Shown: positions 44,902 to 55,850 of the stretch, piece by piece
How the letters are laid out: the number at the start of each line of letters is the position of its first letter
How positions within the stretch are numbered: the stretch's first letter is position 1
From: Venturia oleaginea
Taxonomy: Eukaryota > Ascomycota > Dothideomycetes > Venturiales > Venturiaceae
Reading direction: 5' to 3'
NCBI GenBank assembly: GCA_013176395.1
Contig: JABMLP010000017.1
Location: 992,001-1,056,000, forward strand
DNA: 64,000 bases
The notes under the pieces: generated by a model
The model's database searches: none
What the model was told of the DNA's origin: nothing
The model's input: only the letters and a program-made list of their open reading frames with translations
Made by a program: the position numbers and the translations under genes

Positions 44902-45240
44902 CGATGTTGACCTTCATTTCCAGGCTTGCATCAAGGCAAGTCGCTTCTTAGTGGGCGGGGCATGAAATATATGGACTGTGACTGTGAACTTATTATGAAG
45001 GTAGCTAGATCTGTGAATCCGAAGGCCATGCCAGAACCCAATCTGAAGGTAACGCATCTCATCCTTTGTGACAGAAAACCGCACAACGTTTTTTCCAAAG
45101 CCTTGTGATCAATCAGAGAGAAGCCTATTTGATTCTTTGATATCGTCCAAATTCCTAGCCACAAGTCTTCAAAGATCTCTTTATCAAGCCCCAAATGTAT
45201 AGAAAACCCAGACCCAGAATACAGCAGCTCTCACCACCCC
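44902..45240. other. Short intergenic stretch
   Basis: Between the HET remnant and the stop of the Cys-rich gene; nothing recognised. Confidence 0.5.
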
Positions 45241-46126
45241 TCACACACCACCATGCCACCCACGGTCCTCCTCCTTCTCCTCTTTACGCACCTGCGACCC
45301 CTTCCGAGCAAACCGAGAAAACCGAGTGAGGTGAGCAAAATCAGCCTTAGCTTTCCACTTCCCATCCTCCTTATCAAGGTAAACGCACGAAACGAAGTTA
45401 GCCCTACAAGCTTTGCAATCATGAGATGGCGCACCCCGACTACGGTCATCGCAGACAGATTGTGAGTTAACGCAGTTCAAACAACGCCCTAGGCAGGTCT
45501 TTCTATGGCGCCAAATGTTTCCTTGGGAGCATGGGCGACCGCAGAGGGGGCAGGTGCCTGGGCCGACCACGGTTTCTGCAGTGGGTGGTGTGGAGGATGA
45601 TGTTGATTTGATGAAGGAAGTGAAGTTTGGGAGGGAGGTTGAGGTAGCGATTGTTTGTACGTCGCGATCTGAAGGATTTGAACTGTCGAGAGAGGTGGAT
45701 CCGGTGCTTGTGGAAGGTGGTGATTGCGAAGTTGCTACACGCGCTGCATTTGAACTACTTTCAGACGAGGGCAGAACCGTTTTCTCCAGAGAAGCGCGCA
45801 TAGCTTCCTAATCGATACGTTATTAGTCCTTCGTACCTATGGATCTGAATTTGGACTCACCACAATCTCATGTTTGTGGTTGATTTGGCGCAAGATATCG
45901 CGTTCCTTTTGCCCTCGCTGCAGAGCTTGCTTTTTGTCGGATCGTTAGGCTTTCGTACCCATGGATTTAGGTTGGGACTCACAATGATCTCATGTTTGTG
46001 GTTTATCTGGAGCAGGATATCGCGTTCCACTTCACCTCGTCGTACGCGCTCGAGTTGGAGTATGAGGCCATCGATGTCGCTTTTGATACCGCCAATATGA
46101 GCATCGAGCTGCCCTTGGTTATCCAT
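45241..46126 (-). CDS. Cys/His-rich protein with duplicated exon, 259 aa
   Basis: Exons 46126-45983, 45929-45861 and 45807-45241; both introns are 53 bp and homologous (GTGAGTCC...). The total is 260 codons. Exon 2 (QALQRGQKERDILRQINHKHEIV) repeats the end of exon 1 (ERDILLQINHKHEII). A Ser/Thr-rich linker precedes a C-terminal metal-binding-like cluster: CPLCGRPCSQGNIWRHRKTC, then CLNCVNSQSVC and CKACRANFVSC. The spacing resembles zinc-binding, possibly DNA-binding, domains of fungal regulators, but no known family fits. The 5' end is unsure: open coding-like sequence (DWELFACYLQALFIIDMLFA) continues upstream to about 46290. Confidence 0.6.
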
Positions 46127-46727
46127 GTCGGAAGTGATAGTTGTTGTTCGGAGGATTAACGCCACGACGTCAACAAAGATTTGAAGTGACCTCCGAAGGT
46201 CGGCGAATCTTTCCTGCGCAAATAGCATGTCAATAATAAACAACGCCTGAAGATAGCATGCGAACAGTTCCCAGTCTATCAAGGCGTCGAGAGGCCATAT
46301 TTTGGCCCCGGAATTCTCTCTTAGATATTGTCAGATATCTGTGTGGAAAATGTTAAAGTGGATGGCTCTTCAAGCCATCAGTCATTCGCTGTTGTTGCTG
46401 TAACTTAGCGAAACACAGCGAGGCCATCACTTCATGTCGCCCTCTGCCTTCCTTAAAATCAGAGCGACATTTTCGAACAAAGTTACCGAATCTGATATCG
46501 ATGTCCATCGATTTCTGTGAATCTTCGAAATCTCGAAAGTCATGTCGCCAGGAATCCAGTACTAGCAATCACAAGTTAAAAAGGTAAAAAAGATTGTTCA
46601 GTTGTGATATGAAGCGATGTGAGCTGCAGACCTGGCGTTGGACTCCAAGTGAAGTCCATCTTTCCAAGTCAGAACGGTCCTAGTCTGCCTCACCCAAAAA
46701 CAGCTTTGAAGAAACTGATCATTGACC
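46127..46727. other. Possible upstream exons of the Cys-rich gene
   Basis: Minus-strand open frames at 46127-46282 (helical, DLRRSLQIFVDVVALI) and 46353-46568 (WRHDFRDFEDSQKSMDIDIRFG) look protein-like. I could not join them with good splice sites. Confidence 0.3.
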
Positions 46728-49438
46728 TCACTCCTTCTTCCAGATCCCACTAATTCTGCTCAATACCCGGCTCCTAGTCACACTAACATCCCAGTATCCC
46801 GTCAAGCCAATGAAAGTCCAATTCCCTTCCTGAGGTGGCTGCTGCGTTTCCGTGATCAGCCCGGCCGGTTCCTCCCGTTGGGTGCCCCATTGTCTCCAAG
46901 CCAAGCATGGTAGTGGAGAGCTGCCGTCATAGAACTCCAGCCCGGCAATGTATCCTGGCATGGGAAGGTAGCTGACAACGATTTTCGAGACCTGTATTGG
47001 AGTCTTGGGTAATCCAATAGCAGGTAACTTGACAAACTTCCCAGCTTGGAGATTTGTAGCTCCCTCCCGAACGATACAGCCATCTTCTTGCTCCTGTCCG
47101 TCACTAGAAGGGGTATCCTGTTGGAATCGAAAGCCAATACCACCGATCGCATTCTCGGCGCTTTTGCTGAACTTGCTGTGAAGTACGGAATGGTGATACG
47201 CGTGCAGACTAAGACCGACGATGGGATTGTCGTCACTCCTCTCTTCGTTCATGTCTAGAGAGGTGAAGGGTACTTGGCTCCTATGAGGGTTGGGACTTGG
47301 ACCAATGACACGCGCAAAGAGGTCCCGGTCTCGTTTGTAGTAGAGCAATTTCTTGACCACTTGGTCGTTGGAGAAATAGTTATCTTTGGCATCGTTGTGG
47401 ATGAAAGCAGGGAGTCGAGCCTTCAGATTTTCTGGGTATGCGTAGTTCGGCCTTTTCATCTTTGTTCGTTTGGTGCTCTCGTCAAAATGCGCATAGGCGA
47501 GCTCTGGATGGTTGACCAGACGAGCTGCTTCCTCGGTGATCAGCGTCATCGCCTCACGGCATAACAGACGAGCTTCGTTGAGAGCTGTAGCCTCGACAGG
47601 TATCGGATCGCGAGTTGAGTTGTTGATAGTCAGATCGAATGCCGGTACGATGTATGGGTCATATATCTCGAATGTCTCGGCTCGGATAAGTTCTCTATCC
47701 ACGTATACCGTTGGACTCATGATTCCTGAGGCTGAAGTTCCACGTGCCAGCGGCGATGTAGGTGTTGATGATGTGCTCAGGGTTTCCGTCCTCGAAATAG
47801 GACCTTTCGACACAGCGTGGTCTTGTACGGAGGTGTGCGACGATGTGTCTACTGAAATTCTCGGCATGTCTCTCATTCTCCATCTGGTCATATCTGACAT
47901 GACTGCAATATTTAACGTTCGCGCTACGACGATTGAATTGGCCACTTACTGTAATCAATGCGTTTCCAAAGCCGCTTGTACTCCATGTATGCATCCCACA
48001 AGTCGGCAGTGTAGATACTGCATGGAGCATAATTGAGAATGAGGTATTTGCTGCTCCACAACTTTTGGCGCGTCTTGTATACCTTCGCATTGGGAGACTG
48101 TGCCGGTTGTGCTCCTTGCAATTCACTTTTTGTCTCCAACTCCTCCTTTTTTCTAATTGATTCCTGCTCTTTTTCAATCTTCATTTGCTTATAGCGGAAT
48201 ACTTGAAACGAACGAAGAGATGTATATCTTGTAAGTATGGCGCTGATCTTTGCAGGGCACTGAGCAACCATGGTGGGAAAGGCATTGGCAACCTGGATAA
48301 CCGACTGCAATGTCCACGCTACTCCTGGTTTCTTAACTTGCCCTCCACCAGACCAGTTAACTGAAATGGTCATCGCGGTGTCTCGTAACGCTTGCGAATG
48401 GACCTTATCAAATCGCTCGCCAGCTCCCACGGAGATTGGTGATGGTCCTAAATTTAAGCTGACATCTAGTGCTTCTTTGACGTGCTTCAGCTTGCTCTTG
48501 TCTTCTACCTCAATTGAGATCACCGCGGCGAATTCGCCACCTTCATAGAAGCCTGATAGATGTAAGTTCTAGAACAGAGCACTCTAGATAAGACAGAAAC
48601 GGAACATACCAGAAATGAATGCATCTCCATATACTTCTGTAAAGTCCTCCGCTGGAAGTTCATCAATCGGCTGGAATTCCATTATTGCCGGTTTGGCGTG
48701 AGTGTTATTATTTACTGTGACCGTGACAACATAGCTCAATTGCGAGTTGAGGACTTTGTTTTCATTGACGAACCCGGCCGAAGCGTTGCCATGAATAGTT
48801 CCATACTTGATGCTAGCAGAAGCAGATATGTTGAGGGCATCCATGATATCGCTCATATTGTCAATTGAACGAGCTGAGTATGTGACACTCTGGCTAGATT
48901 TATGATCATACTGTTTGGGAAGGAAGAAAGGTAACACTTCGCCTTCAGCCGAGTTCAGTAACGTTGACTCGTCTTGCCTCGCTCTTTGAGCATTTGCAGA
49001 TTCCCCAAGATCAGATGTCTTAGATTCAGGGATAATGTCCCTTAATTTCTCAGGTCCAACTGGGCTCCCATTCGTCATGGGAAGGAAGACATCCTGCAAG
49101 GCATTGATCCCATTGGCGATAGCATGTTCTATGCCAGGGGAGTCCTGAGGGCTGGATTTTGGAAGACTAGGCGGAGGCTTGGACACACTCGCGGCAGGCG
49201 TGGTTGGAAGTGTCGAAAACTCGGGTTGCTCTATTTGTAACGGCGTCGTCACGTCTGCTTGCTCTGTGCGATCGGTCTCTGGCGATAGCACGATTTTGAC
49301 AGCTTCTTCAAGACGGAGCTCCTGCGTGTATGTATTGAAGCCTTGGCCTATCAAGAGGTAAGTATTAGATTTTGTAATACATATCTAGAGCCACATACCA
49401 AGTCGCATGGCATTAGAGAACGGCGCTGTTAATGCCAT
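46728..49438 (-). CDS. MACPF-like protein with C-terminal accessory domain, 851 aa
   Basis: Exons 49438-49399, 49347-48610, 48552-47950 and 47902-46728; introns of 51, 57 and 47 bp; phases close to 852 codons. Exon 2 carries SASASIKYGTIHGNASAGF. Across the second junction it reads VYGDAFISGFYEGGEF, like the YGTHY-type signature of the membrane-attack-complex/perforin fold. VSLNLGPSPISVGAG and ISVNWSGGG follow. A basic coiled segment (QMKIEKEQESIRKKEELETK) leads to a C-terminal domain (IVVSYLPMPGYIAGLEFYDG, WTFIGLTGYWD) that may be a beta-sandwich or lectin-like module. There is no signal peptide. MACPF proteins form membrane pores; whether this one does is unknown, and the assignment is tentative. 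Confidence 0.5.
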
Positions 49439-50369
49439 AATGCTAAGTCACAAATGTGGATGCTATAGTGTTATGCGAGACAGAGACGAGAGGACCATCT
49501 TAAAGGGCTCCCTTTCCGTACGCACTTTTACGGCAGGTCAATTGTCAGCCTGGGCAGATCTTTCAGCCCCGAGAAGCTGAAGGCCTCAGGAGGGAGTTAA
49601 TGCCAAAGCCGGCACAGCATAATGGCTGTGGTTGTAACACCCCGAGGAAATGCGGGAGCCTACAGCAAATCAGGAACTCTGTGATGTGGGGCGTGGCCTG
49701 AGATGACATGTTTCTGCGGAGGCCGCAGGATTGTGCAAGCCATAGCTGCGGCTGTCAGACAAGTACGACGGAAGCTGCACAAAGCTGACCGCTTTTCAGA
49801 GTGATAACATCTTATTGAGTTCCGGAGAGAGATACGAGGGTGCGGTGGGAACGAGGCTGTCCATAAGAATTGGGAAATGTTTTAGAGTTTCCACTCTGTG
49901 GTGGTGTGCAAGCCGAATTTCCGGAGGACGTTGCCATCGCATACTCCGCAATGGGACCACCTCTTGATCTGCGTTGCTGGGGCTTTTGGATACGTGCTCA
50001 ATGGCCCATCATGCGGAGATTTTGATGAGGAAGAGAAATGAAAAGAGAGAGGAACATGAAGAAACTGTCGCCGCGGCTGTGAAGGGATCCCGAACCGAAG
50101 TCCTCCCGAACTAGTATTGTAATTTTAAGAAAAATACAGCGATAGAAATACATTCTTTCGATGATAGAAAATTTTATTTGTAATACGTATCAAAGCCCGT
50201 TTATGGGTTTTAAAAGCTCTGTGGAACCCTGACTTTTCAGCAGCACGCGCCACATCTGTCTCGCAAAGAGGAAAGAGCAACCAGTTCGTTGCATTGTCCC
50301 AACGCAATGGCAGCCTCACCCACGTCAGACATTCAATACTATACTGCTCCAAACGCGCAAAAAGAAACC
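49439..50369. other. Intergenic
   Basis: Promoter side of the MACPF-like gene; no gene or repeat recognised. Confidence 0.5.
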
Positions 50370-50449
50370 TGCCCACGAACAGATTCGAACTATCGACCTT
50401 CTCATCACGGCAATACGAGTGAGACGCTCTACCCCTGAGCCACGCGGGC
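50370..50449 (-). tRNA. tRNA-Thr(CGU) with an 8-nt intron
   Basis: A cloverleaf folds on the minus strand: acceptor GCCCGCG with CGTGGGC (one G-U), D-arm GCTC/GAGC around AGGGGTA, anticodon stem TCTCA/TGAGA. The mature loop is CTCGTAA (anticodon CGT) and the T-arm loop TTCGAAT. Eight bases (TTGCCGTG; plus strand 50406-50413) between positions 37 and 38 form the intron at the canonical site. A and B boxes are present. The T-stem has two wobble pairs. Confidence 0.85.
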
Positions 50450-50926
50450 AATGATTAGGCCTCTACTATCTCAAAACACATATACCCTATAGAACCATAA
50501 GCAGATACATCCTATGATGCGAAATTGGCTCCAAAGCCGTCATGGCAACATGAAAATCTATGAATTGTATAAGACGCTTTGTCATGAAAAACGGCACATG
50601 GGTTCGTTCTATCTTTATGAAATGGTTGTGGTCTCCTCTACTCCTACAAGAGACCAAAGTAGAATGAGAGCACGTTGGCACGCCGATTATCTGCGTTTGC
50701 GCAGGAGAGTTGCATCATTCACTTTCAATAGATATGAATCTTCCAACAACTTTGAACGAGGAGCAATCAATCTCAAATCCCGAATCAGCTCCAAAACTAA
50801 CCTGTAAACTTTTTCAACATTTCAGCTGTGGGCAAGCTTTGGTATTATTAATTGTTGCATGGAGCTTGCCAAGTCGGTAGTGGCCGCTGTTAGAAAGCTT
50901 GTGTATGGCGGCTTCTGCATTTGTCC
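50450..50926. other. Intergenic
   Basis: No gene recognised. Confidence 0.45.
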
Positions 50927-51085
50927 TGTTGAAACATCTTTGGTTGGGAACGTCTTGGTATCATGTGAAGTTCATATACTCGATACCTAGGATCGACAAT
51001 GATCTCATACATTCACTTCTGGAATCTTCTCTATCTATGTGTATATAGTCAGGCATTATACCTCGGCTTAGAGAAGGATGCATAT
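50927..51085 (+). repeat. Copia LTR fragment (plus orientation)
   Basis: Starts TGTTGAAACATCTTTGGTTG and follows the LTR family through CTCATACATTCACTTCTGGA and TATAGTCAGGCATTATACCT. The 3' part is missing or diverged. Confidence 0.75.
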
Positions 51086-53688
51086 AACTTACTACTTCAT
51101 TCCATCGATCGTTACCCATTTTGACCCTGCATTCATTTATAGAGCTTGGTTGGCGGAACAGCCCCGTGTCTCTTCGTTGTTCGATCATTCTGCGAAACAT
51201 GAAAAGAGGTTCCATAACGATCGCGCCGAAGCTTTCATGGATTCTACATCCTTCAGAGCAGAAGGCAGTGTTTTCGTTTCGATTGTAAACATGGAAATGT
51301 GGTGCACGATGTGAGATGAGACGCAGGTGATGAAGCAATTTGATTTGAGCTAAAGCTGCAGCGCTTAACGTATGATTTCATGATGGTATTGGTTGTCCCC
51401 AAACTCCCCTCCCGCTAGCCCTTCTTCACCTCTCTGAATGGATTCTCTGTTCGTATATTAACCGTCTACATGACGACGCAGCTGCAGGACTCGCCAATGC
51501 CGCAGCACTCGCAAGACTCGCTGCAAGGGTGCTCAATTGGCTTTGGCTTGACAATGGAGGAAATGCTGGAAGTGGTGGAAGGCATGTTGCTGTGATTCGT
51601 ATCAGTATTGAGAGCATGGATTTGACAGAAGGATATGCACAAGGTGGATAGACGCGTCTAAGATTGAGAGAGTTGATTGAGATTTTGGTTATGACTTGGT
51701 TTGAGAAGACTGACTTTGATGCTGGATGTGATGAACAGAAGAAGCCTTGTGGAGCAGAAGCCAACCATTTAAGCACTTGAGCGAGATTTCTTGGATTCGC
51801 GCCAGGGCAAGATTCGGAGTCCTTTCCAAGGCAGGTGATGGGCATTGCATATTGCGGCTGATGATCTGTCCAATTGCACAGCCTTGTGGGTGCTATTCTA
51901 CCACGATTCTGCAACCATGCTGTAGCTTGTATAGCTTAAAAATTTGCGCGATTTGTATGAATGGTCAGTTGTGGCTGTAGCATGAAACGCAGGTCTTGAC
52001 CTCCAGCTGACATGCGTCAGAGTATCCATAGTATCGGGTGCTTGCGTTACTGATGGCTAGCATTCTCCGCATGGAAATATACCTTCCACCCGATTGTCGC
52101 ACATTGTTTGAACTTTCAGAGATGGACTTTCCTACCGTGTAAGGTATCCATCTCGGCGCCTCTTGGTATCAGCCACGTTGATGACGCAGATGGCCAGGTC
52201 AGCATTAACGATGGAGCCAGGCTAGACAAGGATAGTAGATGCAAAAGATGGTCAGCTACTGCCTCAAAATCTCATGTGCCGTCATGCAGTGATTCGACTG
52301 GACGGGATGCATGGAGCCCGAAGCGAGCACTGGGCGAGTAAACCTGTTTTGGCTGGGGACATCGAACAGAGCATCGATGGACAGCCTCTGCTCGCAATTA
52401 ACCGAGGACTTTCTGTATCTTGATCCTTTCAATGAAGATGCTGATGATGTGCCCTTTTGACTTCATCGCTCTCAGCTTCGTAAGAAGACTTCTTCTGGTA
52501 ACGACGAGCTTTGCGTGGCACTCATAAAGGCCACGTCTCGGGTCGAAGGCCGTAAACAGCGTGTACGAGCGTCTGGAAGGTAGGAAGTGCTCAGCAGTAT
52601 CAAATTTGTAGCAACTATACATTAAGAGATGATAAAAAGTAAGTTTTTTGAAGTTTCACAGAGGTCAAAAGAACGTTGACGTTCAACACTAAAGATATCT
52701 TCCAAGAGACTTAGGCTTGGCAAAAGCTTGGTGAAGCTTAATTTCTGCGCGACGCATAGAGATTCTAGTACTCAATCACCTATCGTTATTTGCTGCGACT
52801 CGCGGACATCCATGTAATGATTAGACGAATAGAAGAGTTAACTACATCACAAAGCCAGCTGACTGTAATTGCTTTACAGGGTGTAAAAGAGAGAAATGCA
52901 GGTGAAGCCAGATCTTTCCCAGTCGCTAGTACTGGGTCGACGCTAAAGCTTTGCGGTCCTCTTGGGCTGCATTTTGGGCCAATTCTGTGAAAACTTGCTG
53001 TCTCGTGCAATCCACTGGTAGACGGTTTGGCCTGATCAATCGACCATCACAGTGATTCTCCTCTCTATTAGTATTAGTCTCGTATCAGCATCCTCGCGCG
53101 TTCTCTCTATACAACCCTTGCGCTTGTATCCACACTCTAGTCTTCTTCCGTCTAGACACAAACCGTCCCTTCGTTCAGTGCTCATACTCGTGCTCCATGT
53201 CGTCATGATGTAGGAGATGTCACTTAAGTATATCGACGCATGCTTGATGCTGCGCCCCTTCACACAGTGCTTTTACTCCATCACTCTTTGATTGTGTCCG
53301 GAGGTGATGGAGGTCGTTGACTTCTTGATCGCTTAGTGCTGTCCTTACTTGCCGCTCGAAAACTCCGTGTCGATGTGATGGACAACCTCCAATGACATTG
53401 GAGAAAACCCTTCGAAAACTCTCCCGTTTCTAGCGGAGGTAGTCGATTGATTGGTGGAAGTTGATGATGCGCGGGTACAGGTGATACCGGCGGAATCTCC
53501 GAGGTGGGGCGCGAGCGAGCGCTGTGTGTCAAGCTGAAGATTGATGTGAGAGATCGTCCTCAGGAACGTGTGGACATTGCACTCTAGTAGCTCTTGAGGG
53601 TGTTCGGTGACAGGAAGCTCTACAAGATCCCTTTGGCCTGGTAGTTCTATATTACGAGAGTGCGTCACGCCCGAGAAATTTGCTATTC
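51086..53688. other. Long stretch without a supported gene
   Basis: 2.6 kb with scattered short open frames on both strands and no domains, splice-consistent exons or clear repeats. Confidence 0.4.
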
Positions 53689-53836
53689 CTAGTCTCTCGG
53701 CATTTCTCTTGAGAACCCCTCCTGCACCATGGCTTTCCGCTCTCTTCGTCTTAAGCACATGTATGCTATGAAGAAAGCAAATATGAGAACAGATGTTCCT
53801 AAGACAAACCAGTAACTAGAGTGGTCCCTGAAACGA
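53689..53836 (-). CDS. Possible C-terminal exon of a small single-pass membrane protein
   Basis: After a pyrimidine-rich splice acceptor (CTTCTACAG) at about 53837, the frame encodes RFRDHSSYWFVLGTSVLIFA and onward: one transmembrane helix, a stop-transfer RRRERK and a short tail ending at 53689-53691. The first exon was not found; an ATG in good context lies near 54114 on the same strand. Partial and tentative. Confidence 0.3.
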
Positions 53837-54268
53837 CTGTAGAAGGAAGAGCGGGCAGAGATGGTGTAATTTGTGTATTAAGTTCAAAAATCCGAGGAGA
53901 AGAAGCCGTGAGTATTCGAGGTATGGCAAGGGTAGACGGGCACCCTCCCAGGCTCGGGCTGATAGACGTGCGACACTCAATGAAAGTAGAGTTTGGAAAA
54001 TTGGAGAAAATGGGTGGATGCAATTTTGCAGAGTATTGACTGTTGCTGGTGGCGATGGTGGCAGAGAAGGGATAGTTGCCGGAAACTGCCGAGCGCTAAA
54101 CGACAAGCGCCATGGTGGGCGAGTTTCAGAATTCAGCGCCAATCCTCCTTCCATCTTCCTCTCCAATTATCTCGCCCTCCTGAACATCAATCTTGTCCCA
54201 CTCCAAGCCCAGCAATCCTTCAGAACAGCTTGACGAAACTCGACAACTTTCCGTTCCACAACCACATC
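53837..54268. other. Promoter/leader region of the coactosin gene
   Basis: Holds the coactosin 5' leader on the plus strand and perhaps the missing first exon of the minus-strand membrane protein. Confidence 0.4.
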
Positions 54269-54709
54269 ATGTCAGGCGCAGACTCGCCTGAGATACAAGA
54301 CGCGTACAACAAGGTACGCGATGATAAGGACGAAACGAATTGGCTCCTTATCTCTTACGCCGCCCCAAAAGGGGACGCTGTAACACTCACGGCAACCGGC
54401 ACCGGTGGACTCGAGGATCTCAAATCACATTTGGACGACTCACAAGCTCAATATGCGTACGTTCGAATTGAATACGCCAACGACACGGAAAGCACACGAG
54501 TGAAGTTCGCGTTAATCATCTGGATTGGAGAAAACACCGGGGTTATGAGGAAAGCGAAAGTCAGCATTCAGAGCGGAGGTGTGAAGAAGGTTCTGCATCA
54601 TCATTCGGTCCAAGTCGATGCACACACGAAGGGTGACTTGGAGGAGAAAGATATCGTTGTTAGGTTACGGAAGGCTGGTGGAGCTGATTACAATGGAGGG
54701 CGAGGCTGA
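54269..54709 (+). CDS. Coactosin-like actin-binding protein, 146 aa
   Basis: An intronless frame from ATG 54269 to TGA 54707-54709. It is a single ADF-homology domain: IQDAYNKVRDDKDETNWLLI, GTGGLEDLKSHLDDSQAQYAY, STRVKFALIIWIGENTGVMRKAKVSI and VQVDAHTKGDLEE. Length and order match coactosin (about 140 residues), which binds F-actin and counters capping proteins in the cytoplasm. The FVYI and KV-type features fit the long-helix actin-binding face. Confidence 0.88.
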   Translation: MSGADSPEIQDAYNKVRDDKDETNWLLISYAAPKGDAVTLTATGTGGLEDLKSHLDDSQAQYAYVRIEYANDTESTRVKFALIIWIGENTGVMRKAKVSIQSGGVKKVLHHHSVQVDAHTKGDLEEKDIVVRLRKAGGADYNGGRG

Positions 54710-54895
54710 GTTTATCCGGGTGATCACATGGGAAGACCCAGGTACTCCGGTGATCGACCTGGAATTCCCAGTATCGTGGGGTGTTGACATCCCTACGTCC
54801 TCGATAGAATTTGAAATGCGAAACATACTCAATCACTGATTCAATCACCATCCCCTTCGACAGTGCCTGAGATCTGTTTCAATCCTCGTATCTTA

Positions 54896-54963
54896 ATCCA
54901 TTTAGAACAAGTAGTACTCATAGAACAAGTACTATTTGCAAGTACTACTTGTTCTACATGGAT
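54896..54963. repeat. 23-bp inverted repeat (one mismatch) downstream of coactosin
   Basis: Arms 54896-54918 (ATCCATTTAGAACAAGTAGT...) and 54941-54963 are reverse complements with one mismatch. The 22-nt loop contains another AGAACAAGTACT in the same direction as the left arm. Confidence 0.9.
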
Positions 54964-55451
54964 AATGACAATCGACAAATTTCCGGCGATTTGTTCTCAA
55001 CTGATGACATACTCTGTATATAGATCCTGTCCATGTACCGTTACTTAACAGCTCTATTCAGCTCAACTCTTCCATGAATGAATGGGACGTCAGGTGATTG
55101 CTGCGCCACCAAACGCCACGCAAGCCGCTGATATGACGCGTTGCGATTATCTCACGACTTTGTATTTAGCTTTGCTCACCAGCTCACACCACTCCCAGTC
55201 TCTTCACATTCTCGCCTTCTTCTCTACTTTTAATACTGTTAGTCTTTTCACGAACTATTCACTAAACAAACAATCTAACTTTAACCTAAACAGCGTAGAA
55301 AGAACGCTGCCTAAATCCTTTTCAGAACCTGTCAGTTACGAATTTGGAGCCTGCTCGATCCAATAATCCGACCACTGCTCAACCGCTCGAAGAGACCTTT
55401 GAATCGCCTTTTCCAATACTCTACCAATACACCCCCACCGAAACCAACGAA

Positions 55452-55850
55452 ATGATTTCCACAATCCTCCTCATCATAATCACTCTCTTCATACCGCCCA
55501 TAGGCGTGTTCCTTGTGGCTGGCTGCGGCGCTGACCTCCTCATCAACATCTGCCTAACAATCCTCGGATACTTCCCAGGCCATATCCACGCCTTCTACGT
55601 CGAATACGTCTACTACAAGCGCAAGGAGGAGATAAGAGCAGGCATTATTGATACCAGACCCGCTCCAGGCGTCTTCAGCGACAGGGTCAACAATGGCGGG
55701 AGGCGTCGTGTGAGAGTTGGCGGCGAGGAAGGCCATGTTGTCCCACCACAGAATGTCCCACAACATTATGCCGAGCCAGCTTCACATCAGCAGTACCCTG
55801 CTCAGGCACCCCCGAACTATGGCACTGTTCCGATTCCTGGAAAGAAGTAA
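55452..55850 (+). CDS. Pmp3/UPF0057-family small membrane protein, 132 aa
   Basis: From ATG 55452: two transmembrane helices in the Pmp3 pattern (ISTILLIIITLFIPPIGVFL, then LLINICLTILGYFPGHIHAF) with the family's IPPxGVFL and LGYFPGxIHAFYV motifs. A hydrophilic Pro/Gln-rich tail of about 70 residues follows, as in the yeast Sna2/Sna4 relatives. The open frame runs upstream to 55344 but without ATG, so an upstream spliced start cannot be excluded. The family influences membrane potential and ion sensitivity or vacuolar sorting. Confidence 0.8.
   Translation: MISTILLIIITLFIPPIGVFLVAGCGADLLINICLTILGYFPGHIHAFYVEYVYYKRKEEIRAGIIDTRPAPGVFSDRVNNGGRRRVRVGGEEGHVVPPQNVPQHYAEPASHQQYPAQAPPNYGTVPIPGKK

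Noticed and set aside
50125..50451. 108-codon open frame on the minus strand
   Set aside because: Its N-terminal part is just the translated tRNA-Thr gene.
51426..51914. 162-codon minus-strand frame with an Ala/Ser-rich tail
   Set aside because: No start context, domain or splice support; composition looks like chance in a long intergenic stretch.
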